This document shows positions 43,792 to 52,544 of a stretch of DNA of 64,000 bases, one piece after another. The notes beneath the pieces were generated by a model. The model worked only from the letters and a program-made list of their open reading frames with translations, had not been told where the DNA came from and searched no databases. Source of the DNA: Bacteroidales bacterium (GTDB lineage: Bacteria > Bacteroidota > Bacteroidia > Bacteroidales > UBA1402); assembly GCA_017380635.1 (NCBI GenBank), contig JAFODP010000002.1:1-64000 (forward strand), read 5' to 3'. How positions within the stretch are numbered: position 1 is the first letter of the stretch; every line of letters starts with the position of its first letter. Both the position numbers and the translations under genes were made by a program.

Positions 43792-45073
43792 ATTAAAGTC
43801 TTTGCCTTATCTCACCTTGACTGAGCCCGATTTGCGTGAGCGCGTCATCGATTTGCCGGCTTCCAAAAGTATCAGTAATAGAGCGCTGATGCTCAATGCT
43901 TTGTCGGGAAATGAATGTCAATTGCAACGGCTTGCCATTTGTGACGATACCCATAGTATGCAGGCGGCGCTTTGCTCGGAATCTTCTTGTAAGGACATCG
44001 GTGCAGCCGGAACAGCCATGCGTTTTTTGACGGCTTATTATGCGGCGCGGCCTGCGCAGCAGGCCGTCGTTCTGACGGGCAGCGAGCGAATGAAGCATCG
44101 TCCTATTGCTTTGTTGGTGAATGCTTTGCGTCAGATGGGCGCTCAGATCGACTATCTCGAAGCAGAAGGATATCCACCTTTGCGCATCCAGGGGAAAAAT
44201 TTGCAAGGCGGTGAGATTCATATCGATGGCAGTGTGAGCAGTCAGTATTTGTCGGCTTTGTTGATGGTGGCGCCGCTTTGCGCGCAAGGCTTGCGTATGC
44301 ACATCGAGGGAAAGCTCAATTCCAGACCATACATCGAGATGACTTTAGCCATGATGAAAACTTTCGGTGTGGAGACGCTTTGGCAGGATAACACGATTAC
44401 AGTGCCGGCGCAGCGCTATTGCTCGCCCAAAACTTATGTGGTGGAGAAAGATTGGTCGGCTGCTTCGTATTGGTTCGAGATGGTGGCTTTGTCGGACGAC
44501 GCGCAAGTCTTGCTAAAAGATGTGCAAGCCAATAGTATTCAGGGCGATGCGCGAGTTTTGGACTTGTTCGAAGACTTGGGTGTTTGCGCGGAATTCCTGC
44601 CCGATGGTTTGTTACTGCGTAGTGCGTCTTTGCAAAGTGATACGCCGCAAACGGAAATGCCGCAAACTCATGAAATGCCGCTTTTTGAAGCCGACCTTAG
44701 TCAGCAACCCGATCTGGCCCAGACTTTTGCGGTGACTTGTGCCTTGCAGCATCGGCCTTTTGCCTTGCATGGATTAGAAAGTCTGCGCATCAAGGAAACC
44801 GATCGTATGGCCGCTTTGGTGAACGAATTGAAAAAGTTGGGCTATGTTTTGCAGAGCGAGGGCGATAGTTTGTATTGGCGAGGCGAGCGCAGCGAGCCTC
44901 AGGAACCGATCAGCATTGCCACTTACGAAGACCATCGTATGGCCATGGCTTTTGCTCCCGCGGTTTTGACATGGCAAGGCAAGTATCCCATCCGCATCGA
45001 ACATCCTGCGGTGGTGAGCAAGTCTTATCCCGAATTCTTTGCACAATTTTTAGATGGTAAAACGATTATTTAG
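43760..45073 (+). CDS. aroA: 3-phosphoshikimate 1-carboxyvinyltransferase
   Basis: 437 residues from the ATG at 43760 ([20 protein letters not shown]). A longer frame from 43667 lies inside ruvC. Motifs: [75 protein letters not shown] and [14 protein letters not shown]. It makes EPSP in the shikimate pathway. Between ~325 and 340 there is a small repeat-like insert ([15 protein letters not shown]) that is probably a variable surface loop. Confidence 0.93.
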   Translation: MCRRTPINATELKSLPYLTLTEPDLRERVIDLPASKSISNRALMLNALSGNECQLQRLAICDDTHSMQAALCSESSCKDIGAAGTAMRFLTAYYAARPAQQAVVLTGSERMKHRPIALLVNALRQMGAQIDYLEAEGYPPLRIQGKNLQGGEIHIDGSVSSQYLSALLMVAPLCAQGLRMHIEGKLNSRPYIEMTLAMMKTFGVETLWQDNTITVPAQRYCSPKTYVVEKDWSAASYWFEMVALSDDAQVLLKDVQANSIQGDARVLDLFEDLGVCAEFLPDGLLLRSASLQSDTPQTEMPQTHEMPLFEADLSQQPDLAQTFAVTCALQHRPFALHGLESLRIKETDRMAALVNELKKLGYVLQSEGDSLYWRGERSEPQEPISIATYEDHRMAMAFAPAVLTWQGKYPIRIEHPAVVSKSYPEFFAQFLDGKTII

Positions 45074-45085
45074 CGAAAAACAGAT

Positions 45086-45523
45086 ATGTGGAAACTCTTT
45101 CTTATCATAGCCATTGCACTATTGTTGTTGGGCGTTTTCAGTTGGTTGGCCAGTTATTTCAAGTGGTTTGAGAAACCCCGTTTCATCGATCCCGATTCGC
45201 TCCAAGATGAGCCACAAGAAGAAACGGAAGAATGCTGCGGTCAGCACGAAGTTTGTGAAAAAGACCTGAAAACCATGGCACGCAAAGATATCGTCTACTA
45301 CAACGACGAAGAATTGGACGCCTATATCCGCATGTCGCCCGATAGCTATGATGAGGCTGCCATGGAAGCCTTTTCGGAAGTTTTCTACACCTTGCGCGAG
45401 GAAGATGTTTTGGGATGGCTCAATAGTTTGAGAATGCGTCAGATAGAGCCGCCGCTTTTTATTCGCGACGAAGCCTTGCTCATCATCAGCGAAAATCGTT
45501 ATCAATCTGCCGATGCACAATAA
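45086..45523 (+). CDS. Small membrane protein of unknown function
   Basis: 145 residues. One N-terminal membrane helix (LFLIIAIALLLLGVFSWLA), then an acidic stretch with a Cys-rich motif ECCGQHEVCEKDL near 50-60 that could bind metal. A helical C-terminal half follows (DIVYYNDEELDAYIRMSPDS; EDVLGWLNSLRMRQIEPPLF). It looks like a conserved Bacteroidales protein, but I do not recognise a function. It follows aroA by 12 bases. Confidence 0.6.
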   Translation: MWKLFLIIAIALLLLGVFSWLASYFKWFEKPRFIDPDSLQDEPQEETEECCGQHEVCEKDLKTMARKDIVYYNDEELDAYIRMSPDSYDEAAMEAFSEVFYTLREEDVLGWLNSLRMRQIEPPLFIRDEALLIISENRYQSADAQ

Positions 45524-45565
45524 AAACCGCCTGTTTGCGTTATTACCTTAATTAAATAAGCGGAA

Positions 45566-48361
45566 TTGTCTTCTAATAGAAAAATATATCTCACTTTCGT
45601 GCTCAAACAGGCATTGCTTAGTTTGCTCTGTTTGTTGTCTGCTTGCTCCACCCAAAAGAATACCTGGAGTTCGCGTCAGTATCATGCACTTACCACGCGC
45701 TACAATATCCGTTTTAATGGGGAAGAGGCTTACAAACGCGGTCTGCTTCAGATAGAACAAGCTCATAAAGAAGATTTTACCAAACCGTTGATGATTTATC
45801 CCATCAGCAATCATCAGTTGGGATTGAAGGCCACTTCGTCGATGGATATTTGTATCGATAAATGCGAAAAGGCCATCAAACAGCATTCCATTCGGGTGAA
45901 GCCCGAGAAAAAACCGAGTCGTTCGGCGCCGCTGAAAGAACGCCTTTTTTATGAGCAGGAAGAGTTTAACCCTGTGATGGGCAGCGTTTTTCTGTTGATG
46001 GCCCAGGCGCAATTCCATAAAGCAGAATTCCTTTCGGCCAACTCCACTTGCGCCTATATTATCCGACATTTCTCTCACGATAAAGATTTGTGCGACAGAG
46101 CTCGTATTCTGATGGCGCGTTCGTATTACGAATCTGATTGGATGTACGAAGCCGAGAATATTTTCCTGAAAATGAACGAAGAAGGTTTCTCTTCCGAGCT
46201 CAGTGCCGAATACGCTTTGGCCTATGCCGATTTTCTGATGAAGCGCGAATCCTACAGCGAAGCTATTCCTTATCTGGAAATGGCTTTTCATCCGATGATG
46301 TCTAAAAAAGAGCGTCAACGTTATACCTATCTTTTGGCGCAACTCTATCAGCGTCAGGGAAATGCAAAGAAAGCGGACGATTTGTACAAGGCGGTGCTGC
46401 GGATGAATCCTCCTTACGAAATGGATTTGAATGCGCGTATTGCCCAAACCGAGTTGAGTTTGCAGGGCAATGTGAAATCTTCGCTGCGCCGTTTAAAGAG
46501 AATGAGTCGTAATCCGAACAATGTCAATTACTTGGATGCGATTTATTATGCCATGGCCAATATCTATTTTACGGCTGGCGATACGCTTCAGGCGGTGGAA
46601 CATTATCGTCTGGCAATAGATGAAACCGAAGGCAACACGGCTTTCAAGCAGGAAGCTACGCGCTTTTTGGGCAACTTTTATTATCAGCAGGATTCTTTCC
46701 TCTTGGCCGATCCGCTTTATCAAGACTTGAAATCTAGCCTCGCCGAGACAGCCGATGATTATCAATCGGTGCAGGAAAGGGCAGAGATTCTTGCCGAATT
46801 GGCGCCTCATTTACAGACTATTTTCGATCAGGATAGTTTGTTGTACTTGGCCTCTTTGCCCGAAGAAAGATTGCAAAAAATGGTGGACGATTGGGTGTCG
46901 GAGGCTAAGAAAAAAGCCCGAGAAGAAGCGCGTTTGAGAAATCAGCAGGAAGCTTTGGATGCCAATGCCGAACTGACGCAGGAAAGTTTGAGTGAACAAT
47001 CGCAGTCCGCCACGCCCGATATGACAATGTCTTTCGGTAACGATGATTCCTGGTATTTCTACAACGAAGCGGCCAAAACCAAAGGCAAGAAGGAATTTGA
47101 ACGATTGTGGGGCCGTCGTAGTTTGGCCGATAACTGGCGTTTGAAAAACAAGGGCGATTTTTTCCAGGAAATGACCGATGCTTTTGCCGGTGAAAATGAA
47201 ACGATTTTGAGCGATACTTTGACCGCCGGTCTGACTGACGCGGAAGTTGAAAATGCTTACGTTCCCGATTTTGAAGCCAGTGAAGATCCGACGCAGCCGG
47301 GTTATTATCTGCAGAATATTCCTTTCGATCAGGAACAGAAAGAAGCTTGTTATGAACTGATTCGCGAAGCCTTGTTTCAGTCGGGCGTTATTTATCGCGA
47401 AAAGATGGAAAACCGAGCTTTGGCACTGAAAACTTTCCAGGAATTGCAGATGCGTTTTCCCGATGATAGTCTGCATTTGCCAGAGTCTTACTACCTGAGT
47501 TACTTGATGTTGATGCAAGATCATCGTGCCGAGGAAGCCCAGCAGCAGCGTCAATTTTTGTTGAATGATTATCCGCACACCCAGCAAGCCGATTATTTGC
47601 GTGACGAGGCTTTCCTTGCCAAATTGGATGCCATGTACCAAAGTCAGGATTCGCTTTTTGCAGTTACGTATCAGTATTTTGTGGAAGGAGCCGGCGATGC
47701 CGTTGTGGCCAATTGTGATTATGTGGATGAGCATTATCCCATGAGCCCTTTGCGTCCGAACTTTATGTTTATGAGAGCTTTAGAAGCGGTGAAGCAAGGC
47801 GATGGCGATACTTTTGTTCGTCTTATCGGCGAGATTGCCGAAAAATATCCCGATACCGATTTATCAGCCCTTTCGTCGGCCATGAAGACTTATTGGGATG
47901 AGGGTCGCCGTCCCATCGGTTTCGATGGTTTCTATTTGGCCGATGGTCAGACTTGGGAAGATTCTTTGGCGCAGCTCGAACTCGATTCTTTGGCTTCGCT
48001 TTATAGTTACAATGCTGCTGAAACTCATTATTTGGCCTTGGCCTATAGCAGCGATTCCATCAATGTCAATCATTTGTTGTTTGATGTGGCACTCTACAAC
48101 TTTACCAATTTCCTTATTCGCGATTATGAATTGAGCATCGAGATGTTGGGCGCGCAGGAAGTGCTGATGATACGCAGTTTTGAAAATGTGGAAGATGTGT
48201 TGCGCTATGTGGCTTGGCTCAACTTCCAAGGACAATTGCCCGCGACGAAATATCCAGGTTTGCGCATTTTGCCTATTTCGGAAAGCAATCTGCCCTTGTT
48301 GCAGCAACGATATTCCGAAGATGCTTATCTTCGTTTCTTGCAGGATTATTACGGCGAATGA
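45566..48361 (+). CDS. PorW/SprE-like TPR lipoprotein
   Basis: 931 residues. The frame opens at TTG 45566; a GTG at 45599 would give a shorter classic lipoprotein signal (MLKQALLSLLCLLSAC). The lipobox LLSAC precedes STQKNTWSSRQYHALTTRYN, which matches the start of SprE/PorW (YHAL-T-Y-N-FNG). TPR helices dominate the first ~600 residues (EAENIFLKMNEEGFSSELSA; KADDLYKAVLRMNPPYEMDL) with a low-complexity Glu/Gln/Ala linker near 450. PorW links PorN to the type IX translocon; the role here is inferred. porX lies 3.5 kb upstream. Confidence 0.7.
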   Translation: MSSNRKIYLTFVLKQALLSLLCLLSACSTQKNTWSSRQYHALTTRYNIRFNGEEAYKRGLLQIEQAHKEDFTKPLMIYPISNHQLGLKATSSMDICIDKCEKAIKQHSIRVKPEKKPSRSAPLKERLFYEQEEFNPVMGSVFLLMAQAQFHKAEFLSANSTCAYIIRHFSHDKDLCDRARILMARSYYESDWMYEAENIFLKMNEEGFSSELSAEYALAYADFLMKRESYSEAIPYLEMAFHPMMSKKERQRYTYLLAQLYQRQGNAKKADDLYKAVLRMNPPYEMDLNARIAQTELSLQGNVKSSLRRLKRMSRNPNNVNYLDAIYYAMANIYFTAGDTLQAVEHYRLAIDETEGNTAFKQEATRFLGNFYYQQDSFLLADPLYQDLKSSLAETADDYQSVQERAEILAELAPHLQTIFDQDSLLYLASLPEERLQKMVDDWVSEAKKKAREEARLRNQQEALDANAELTQESLSEQSQSATPDMTMSFGNDDSWYFYNEAAKTKGKKEFERLWGRRSLADNWRLKNKGDFFQEMTDAFAGENETILSDTLTAGLTDAEVENAYVPDFEASEDPTQPGYYLQNIPFDQEQKEACYELIREALFQSGVIYREKMENRALALKTFQELQMRFPDDSLHLPESYYLSYLMLMQDHRAEEAQQQRQFLLNDYPHTQQADYLRDEAFLAKLDAMYQSQDSLFAVTYQYFVEGAGDAVVANCDYVDEHYPMSPLRPNFMFMRALEAVKQGDGDTFVRLIGEIAEKYPDTDLSALSSAMKTYWDEGRRPIGFDGFYLADGQTWEDSLAQLELDSLASLYSYNAAETHYLALAYSSDSINVNHLLFDVALYNFTNFLIRDYELSIEMLGAQEVLMIRSFENVEDVLRYVAWLNFQGQLPATKYPGLRILPISESNLPLLQQRYSEDAYLRFLQDYYGE

Positions 48362-48470
48362 ATGGGCTTCCCGCCGAGCTGCTGTGGCGCTGAGTAGCTG
48401 CCGCCTTGGTTCGTGACGCCGCTCGGAGAGGAATTTGCCCGAATTGTCGTGTCGGGTGCTGGAAAAAGAA

Positions 48471-48497
48471 GAGGCTGCGCCCTGCGGGCGCAGCCTC
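48471..48497 (-). terminator. Terminator after rubrerythrin
   Basis: GAGGCTGCGCCC / GGGCGCAGCCTC form a perfect 12-bp stem with a 3-base TGC loop. TTCTTTTTCC follows on the minus strand. Same stem/loop design as the susCD terminator. Confidence 0.8.
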
Positions 48498-48517
48498 CAT
48501 CATCTATATTAGCCTGA

Positions 48518-49066
48518 TTATTTCTTGAAGTAGCGTTTGAACAAACCTTCGAAACCTTTACCGTGACGAGCTTCGTCCTTAGCCATTTCGTGAACGGTGT
48601 CGTGGATAGCATCCAGGTTCAAAGCCTTAGCGCGGGCAGCGATGCGCATTTTGTCGGCGCAAGCACCACTTTCGGCGTTCATACGTTTTTCGAGGTTGGT
48701 CTTGGTGTCCCAAACTACTTCGCCCAGCAATTCAGCAAACTTAGCGCAGTGTTCAGCTTCTTCCCAAGCGTAGCGTTTGAAAGCTTCAGCAATTTCAGGA
48801 TAACCTTCTCTGTCGGCCTGACGGCTCATAGCCAAGTACATACCAACTTCGGTAGCTTCACCCATGAAGTGTGCGTTCAAGTCTTTCTTCATTTCTTCGT
48901 CGGTGTCGGCAGCGATACCGATAACGTGTTCGGTAACAAATTCCAACTTGTCTTCTTTCAATTCTCTGAACTTATCGCTGGGAACACGACATTGAGGGCA
49001 TCTTTCGGGAGCTGTTTCACCTTCGTGTACATAACCGCATACATTGCAAATCCATTTCTTAGCCAT
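48518..49066 (-). CDS. rbr: Reverse rubrerythrin (NADH peroxidase-type)
   Basis: 182 residues. N-terminal rubredoxin domain with C-x2-C pairs [12 protein letters not shown] and RCPQCRVP, then a ferritin-like diiron domain: [37 protein letters not shown] and [19 protein letters not shown] (E-x2-H iron ligands). The rubredoxin-first order marks reverse rubrerythrins, which reduce hydrogen peroxide in anaerobes. It lies 38 bases after the perR-like gene on the same strand, so it is probably controlled by it. Confidence 0.93.
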   Translation of the reverse strand: MAKKWICNVCGYVHEGETAPERCPQCRVPSDKFRELKEDKLEFVTEHVIGIAADTDEEMKKDLNAHFMGEATEVGMYLAMSRQADREGYPEIAEAFKRYAWEEAEHCAKFAELLGEVVWDTKTNLEKRMNAESGACADKMRIAARAKALNLDAIHDTVHEMAKDEARHGKGFEGLFKRYFKK

Positions 49067-49104
49067 AGTAGTAAAATTTAAATTGTTATTGATAAATTGA
49101 TTTT

Positions 49105-49524
49105 CTATTGATGTTTACAGAGGTCGCAAGTACCAAAGTAATTGATTTCTACTTGTTTGATATTCAGATAATCTTTTCCGCTTTCGCCTTTTGCTCTGGG
49201 GAAGATGTAAAAGTCTTCCGGCAGTATCATGATGTCTTGTACTTTTCCGCAGCATTCGCAGATAAAATGAGCATGAGGCATCATATTGGCATCGAAGTGC
49301 AGTTTTTCGTCCAGATTCAAACTTCTGGCAACGCCTTCTTTAGCAAAAAGTTTCAATGTGTTATAGACCGTCGTTTTCGAAAGGGTCGGAATGCTGGGCG
49401 CCAAGGCTGCATAAATCTCTTCCACCGTCGGGTGAATCGGATGTTCCATCAGCCAATCCAAAATGGCAATGCGCTGCAAGGATGGCTTGATACCCTGTTG
49501 AGTGAGAAGATCTATAGCTGTCAT
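49105..49524 (-). CDS. perR: PerR-like Fur family peroxide regulator
   Basis: 139 residues from the ATG at 49524 ([20 protein letters not shown]), which lies 16 bases after an operator-like palindrome. Longer frames would include it. Winged helix: [20 protein letters not shown] and [18 protein letters not shown]. The zinc-binding region has [15 protein letters not shown] and the terminal CDLC. Regulatory metal residues match PerR more than Fur in context, since the downstream gene is rubrerythrin. It should repress peroxide genes until its metal site is oxidised. Confidence 0.88.
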   Translation of the reverse strand: MTAIDLLTQQGIKPSLQRIAILDWLMEHPIHPTVEEIYAALAPSIPTLSKTTVYNTLKLFAKEGVARSLNLDEKLHFDANMMPHAHFICECCGKVQDIMILPEDFYIFPRAKGESGKDYLNIKQVEINYFGTCDLCKHQ

Positions 49525-49540
49525 TGTTTTAATTACTAAA

Positions 49541-49555
49541 TTGTAATAATTACAA
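49541..49555. promoter_or_regulatory. PerR box
   Basis: TTGTAATAATTACAA is a perfect 7-1-7 inverted repeat close to the PerR consensus TTATAATNATTATAA. It sits just downstream of the predicted start site, so bound repressor would block transcription of perR-rbr. Confidence 0.8.
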
Positions 49556-49569
49556 ATCTGATTTCGATG

Positions 49570-49600
49570 CAAAGATATAGCGAAAATTTATATCTCCAAA
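49570..49600 (-). promoter_or_regulatory. Promoter of perR-rbr
   Basis: On the minus strand, -33 TTTG (49597-49600) and -7 TATCTTTG (49570-49577) have a 19-base spacer. The PerR box follows. Confidence 0.75.
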
Positions 49601-49702
49601 TATTTCTTTTCAATTTAAAGAATTTTAACATTTTCGGATATTTATCCTATTATTTACCCAAATTGTCCGAAAATCTGTTTTTTTTCTTTTAGCGGCTTGT
49701 CG

Positions 49703-49710
49703 TATATTTG
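49703..49710 (+). promoter_or_regulatory. Promoter -7 element of the GH3 gene
   Basis: TATATTTG matches TAnnTTTG. A T-rich stretch occupies the -33 zone. It lies about 34 bases before the ATG at 49745. Confidence 0.5.
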
Positions 49711-49744
49711 CCTGTCTTTCGAAATTTTTAACGAAATCAATATA

Positions 49745-52441
49745 ATGAGTATGAAAACAGTTAGTTATCGTTTCAGGAAAATGATGATGCTCGTTGCTTT
49801 GGTCTTGGCTGCCACTTCTTTGCAGGCCCAGATGATGACGGCATTGTTTCCTTTTCAGAATCCGGCTTTGTCGCCCGAAGTGCGTGCCGAAGATTTGTTG
49901 TCGCGTCTCACTTTGGAAGAAAAGGCCCAGTTGATGTTGGATGTCAGTCCGGCTATTCCGCGTTTGGGCGTTCCCGCTTATCAATGGTGGAACGAATGTC
50001 TGCACGGATGTGCGCGTTCGGGTTTGGCAACCGTTTTTCCCCAATCTATCGGTATGGCGGCTGCTTGGGATCCCGCACTTTTGGAACAGGTTTTCACGGT
50101 GGCTTCCAACGAGCAGCGCATCAAATATCATCAGGCGCGTGCCGAAGGTAAAATCGATCGTTACGAAGGTTTGACGGTTTGGACGCCCAATATCAATATT
50201 TTCCGCGATCCGCGCTGGGGTCGTGGCCAGGAAACCTATGGCGAAGATCCTTATCTGACGGCCGAATTGGGTAAAGCGGTGATTTTTGGTTTGCAAGGTG
50301 AACCCATGCAGGGTTTGGGTGCGGCTTCGGGTCAGTATTACGATCGTTTGCATGCTTGCGTGAAACATTTTGCCGTGCATAGTGGTCCGGAATGGAACCG
50401 TCACACTTACGATGCTAAAAATATTTCCAAGCGCGATTTGGCTGAAACTTATCTCTATGCTTTCGAGCGTTGCGTGAAAGAAGCCGATGTAAAAGAAGTG
50501 ATGTGTGCCTACAATCGTTACGAAGGCGAAGCTTGCTGTGGTTCAAATCGTTTGCTCACGCAAATCTTGCGCAACGAATGGGGGTACAAACATTTGGTGG
50601 TTTCCGACTGTTCGGCTATCCGCGATTTGCATACGCCCGAGCCTAAGGGCCATGGTACGCATCCTTCGGTTTTGCATTCTTCTTCGGCGGCTGTTTTGTC
50701 GGGTACCGATATCAACTGCGGTGGTTCGTTCAAAAATCTGCCCAAGGCTGTGGAAGCCGGTCTCATTACCGAAGCCGATTTGGATGTGTCTGTTCGTCGT
50801 TTGTTGGTGGCTCGTTTCCGTTTGGGCGATTTCGACGATGAAAGTGTAGTGCCCTGGTATCAGATTCCCGAATCATATCTGGCCAATGCCGAAAGCGATG
50901 CTTTGGCGCTGAAGATGGCTCAGGAAAGTATGACACTTTTGCATAACGAAAACAATGCTTTGCCTATCGTGTTGGGCGACAAGCCCATGACTATCGCCGT
51001 GGTAGGTCCGAATGCCAACGATTCTTTGACACTTTTGGGTAATTACAATGGTATTCCTCGTCGTAGCATCACGGCGCTGCAGGGTATTCAATCGAAGTTG
51101 CGTGCGCAGGATAAACTTATTTATGACAAGGCTTCCGAATGGGTGTTGCCCGAAAAGTTCATCAGTCGTTATGGCAATTGCCGCACGCAGGAAGGAACAG
51201 GCTTTGTGGCCGACTATTATAATAATGTCAATATGGAAGGTGAGCCTGTGGCGCATCAAGTGTTGCCTTCGCCTTTCCAGCGTTGTACTTCTGGTGCTAC
51301 CGTTTTTGCTCCCGGTGTGAATTTGCGTCATTTCAGTGCTCGTTATCGCACTACCTATCAAGCCGATAAGAACGAAACTTTGTTGCTCGATTTGTATGTG
51401 AATGGCGAAGGTCGTATCATCGTGAATGGCGATACCATCAATACTTTCCATCAGAATCATGGATCGCGCCGCGTGAAGAGAAATATTAAGGTGCAAGCCG
51501 GACAAGACTACGATATTCAGGTAGATTTCGCTTATCGCAACGACGATGCCCAATTCAATCTCGACCTGGGTGTGGTGGAAGCCAGCACCATCGAAAATCT
51601 TTTGGCTAATGTAAAAGATGCCGACGTGGTGATTTATGTGGGCGGTATTTCACCTCAATTGGAGGGCGAAGAAATGAAAGTGCCTTTCGAAGGATTCAAG
51701 GGTGGCGACCGTACCGAAATAGAACTGCCTAAAATTCAGCGCGAAACCTTGAAGGCTTTGCACGAAGCCGGTAAGAAAGTGATTATGGTGAATATGTCGG
51801 GTTCTGCCATCGCATTGACGCCCGAAACTGAAACTTGCGACGCTATTTTGCAAGCATGGTACGGAGGTCAGCAAGCCGGTCAGGCTATTGCCGATGTGCT
51901 TTTCGGTCATTACAATCCTGCTGGTCGTCTGCCGGTTACTTTCTATCGCAACATGGAAAATCTGCCCGATTTCGAAGACTATAACATGAAGGGTCATACC
52001 TATCGTTACTTCAAGAATGAAGTTTTGTTCCCCTTCGGTCATGGTTTGAGCTATACTACTTATAAATATGGTAAGGCCAAATTGTACAGCCAAGGTAAAA
52101 AACTCAAATCGATGAGTATTAATGCTTTGGAAGAAAATCCTTTGCATCTGCAAGTGAAAGTGAAAAACACTGGCAAGATGGATGGCGACGAAGTGTTGCA
52201 AGTGTATTTGCGTCGCGATGACGATGTGGATGGTCCTGTGAAGACTTTGCGCGGTTTCGCCCGTCAGCATATCAAGGCCGGCGAAAGTATGGTGTACGAT
52301 ATTGAATTGGCCGAACCCGATTGGCGCACTTTCAACGAAGTGTCTGGTCAGTTGGAAACTTTGCCCGGCAAGTACACGCTCTACTATGGCGGCAGCTCTG
52401 CCGACGAAGCCTTGCAAACGCTCCGCTTCGAGTTGAAGTAA
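49745..52441 (+). CDS. Family 3 glycoside hydrolase (xylosidase-type) with PA14 insert
   Basis: 898 residues from the ATG at 49745. A signal peptide follows (MMMLVALVLAATSLQAQ). GH3 N-terminal domain: LTLEEKAQLMLD, VPAYQWWNECLHGCARSG, ATVFPQSIGMAAAWDPALLE, and nucleophile Asp in LVVSDCSAIRDLH. The second domain has NALPIVLGDKPMTIAVVGPN, interrupted by a PA14-like insert (~470-600; GTGFVADYYNNVNMEGEPVA), then FGHYNPAGRLPVTFYR and FPFGHGLSYTTYKY and a C-terminal fibronectin-III-like domain. The YQWWNE variant is typical of beta-xylosidases/alpha-L-arabinofuranosidases. It acts on xylan or arabinan oligosaccharides in the periplasm. Confidence 0.93.
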   Translation: MSMKTVSYRFRKMMMLVALVLAATSLQAQMMTALFPFQNPALSPEVRAEDLLSRLTLEEKAQLMLDVSPAIPRLGVPAYQWWNECLHGCARSGLATVFPQSIGMAAAWDPALLEQVFTVASNEQRIKYHQARAEGKIDRYEGLTVWTPNINIFRDPRWGRGQETYGEDPYLTAELGKAVIFGLQGEPMQGLGAASGQYYDRLHACVKHFAVHSGPEWNRHTYDAKNISKRDLAETYLYAFERCVKEADVKEVMCAYNRYEGEACCGSNRLLTQILRNEWGYKHLVVSDCSAIRDLHTPEPKGHGTHPSVLHSSSAAVLSGTDINCGGSFKNLPKAVEAGLITEADLDVSVRRLLVARFRLGDFDDESVVPWYQIPESYLANAESDALALKMAQESMTLLHNENNALPIVLGDKPMTIAVVGPNANDSLTLLGNYNGIPRRSITALQGIQSKLRAQDKLIYDKASEWVLPEKFISRYGNCRTQEGTGFVADYYNNVNMEGEPVAHQVLPSPFQRCTSGATVFAPGVNLRHFSARYRTTYQADKNETLLLDLYVNGEGRIIVNGDTINTFHQNHGSRRVKRNIKVQAGQDYDIQVDFAYRNDDAQFNLDLGVVEASTIENLLANVKDADVVIYVGGISPQLEGEEMKVPFEGFKGGDRTEIELPKIQRETLKALHEAGKKVIMVNMSGSAIALTPETETCDAILQAWYGGQQAGQAIADVLFGHYNPAGRLPVTFYRNMENLPDFEDYNMKGHTYRYFKNEVLFPFGHGLSYTTYKYGKAKLYSQGKKLKSMSINALEENPLHLQVKVKNTGKMDGDEVLQVYLRRDDDVDGPVKTLRGFARQHIKAGESMVYDIELAEPDWRTFNEVSGQLETLPGKYTLYYGGSSADEALQTLRFELK

Positions 52442-52476
52442 ATGATTGTCACAGGCGTATACTGTGCATATAAAAA

Positions 52477-52510
52477 GAGAGGCTGTATCCGATTAATGGT
52501 GCAGCCTCTC
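52477..52510 (-). terminator. Terminator between GH3 and pectate lyase genes
   Basis: GAGAGGCTG / CAGCCTCTC 9-bp stem with a 16-base loop. On the minus strand TTTTTA follows, so it best serves the pectate lyase gene; it may also stop the GH3 transcript. Confidence 0.7.
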
Positions 52511-52544
52511 GTTATGTTTGTTTAAGACGTTTCGCGATCTTTCA

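Noticed and set aside
46811..47734. 307-residue open frame on the minus strand
   Set aside because: Antisense to the PorW/SprE-like gene, low-complexity composition, no motif.
48362..48470. Possible short gene between the PorW-like gene and rubrerythrin
   Set aside because: Only very short frames with no conserved-looking content; treated as spacer.
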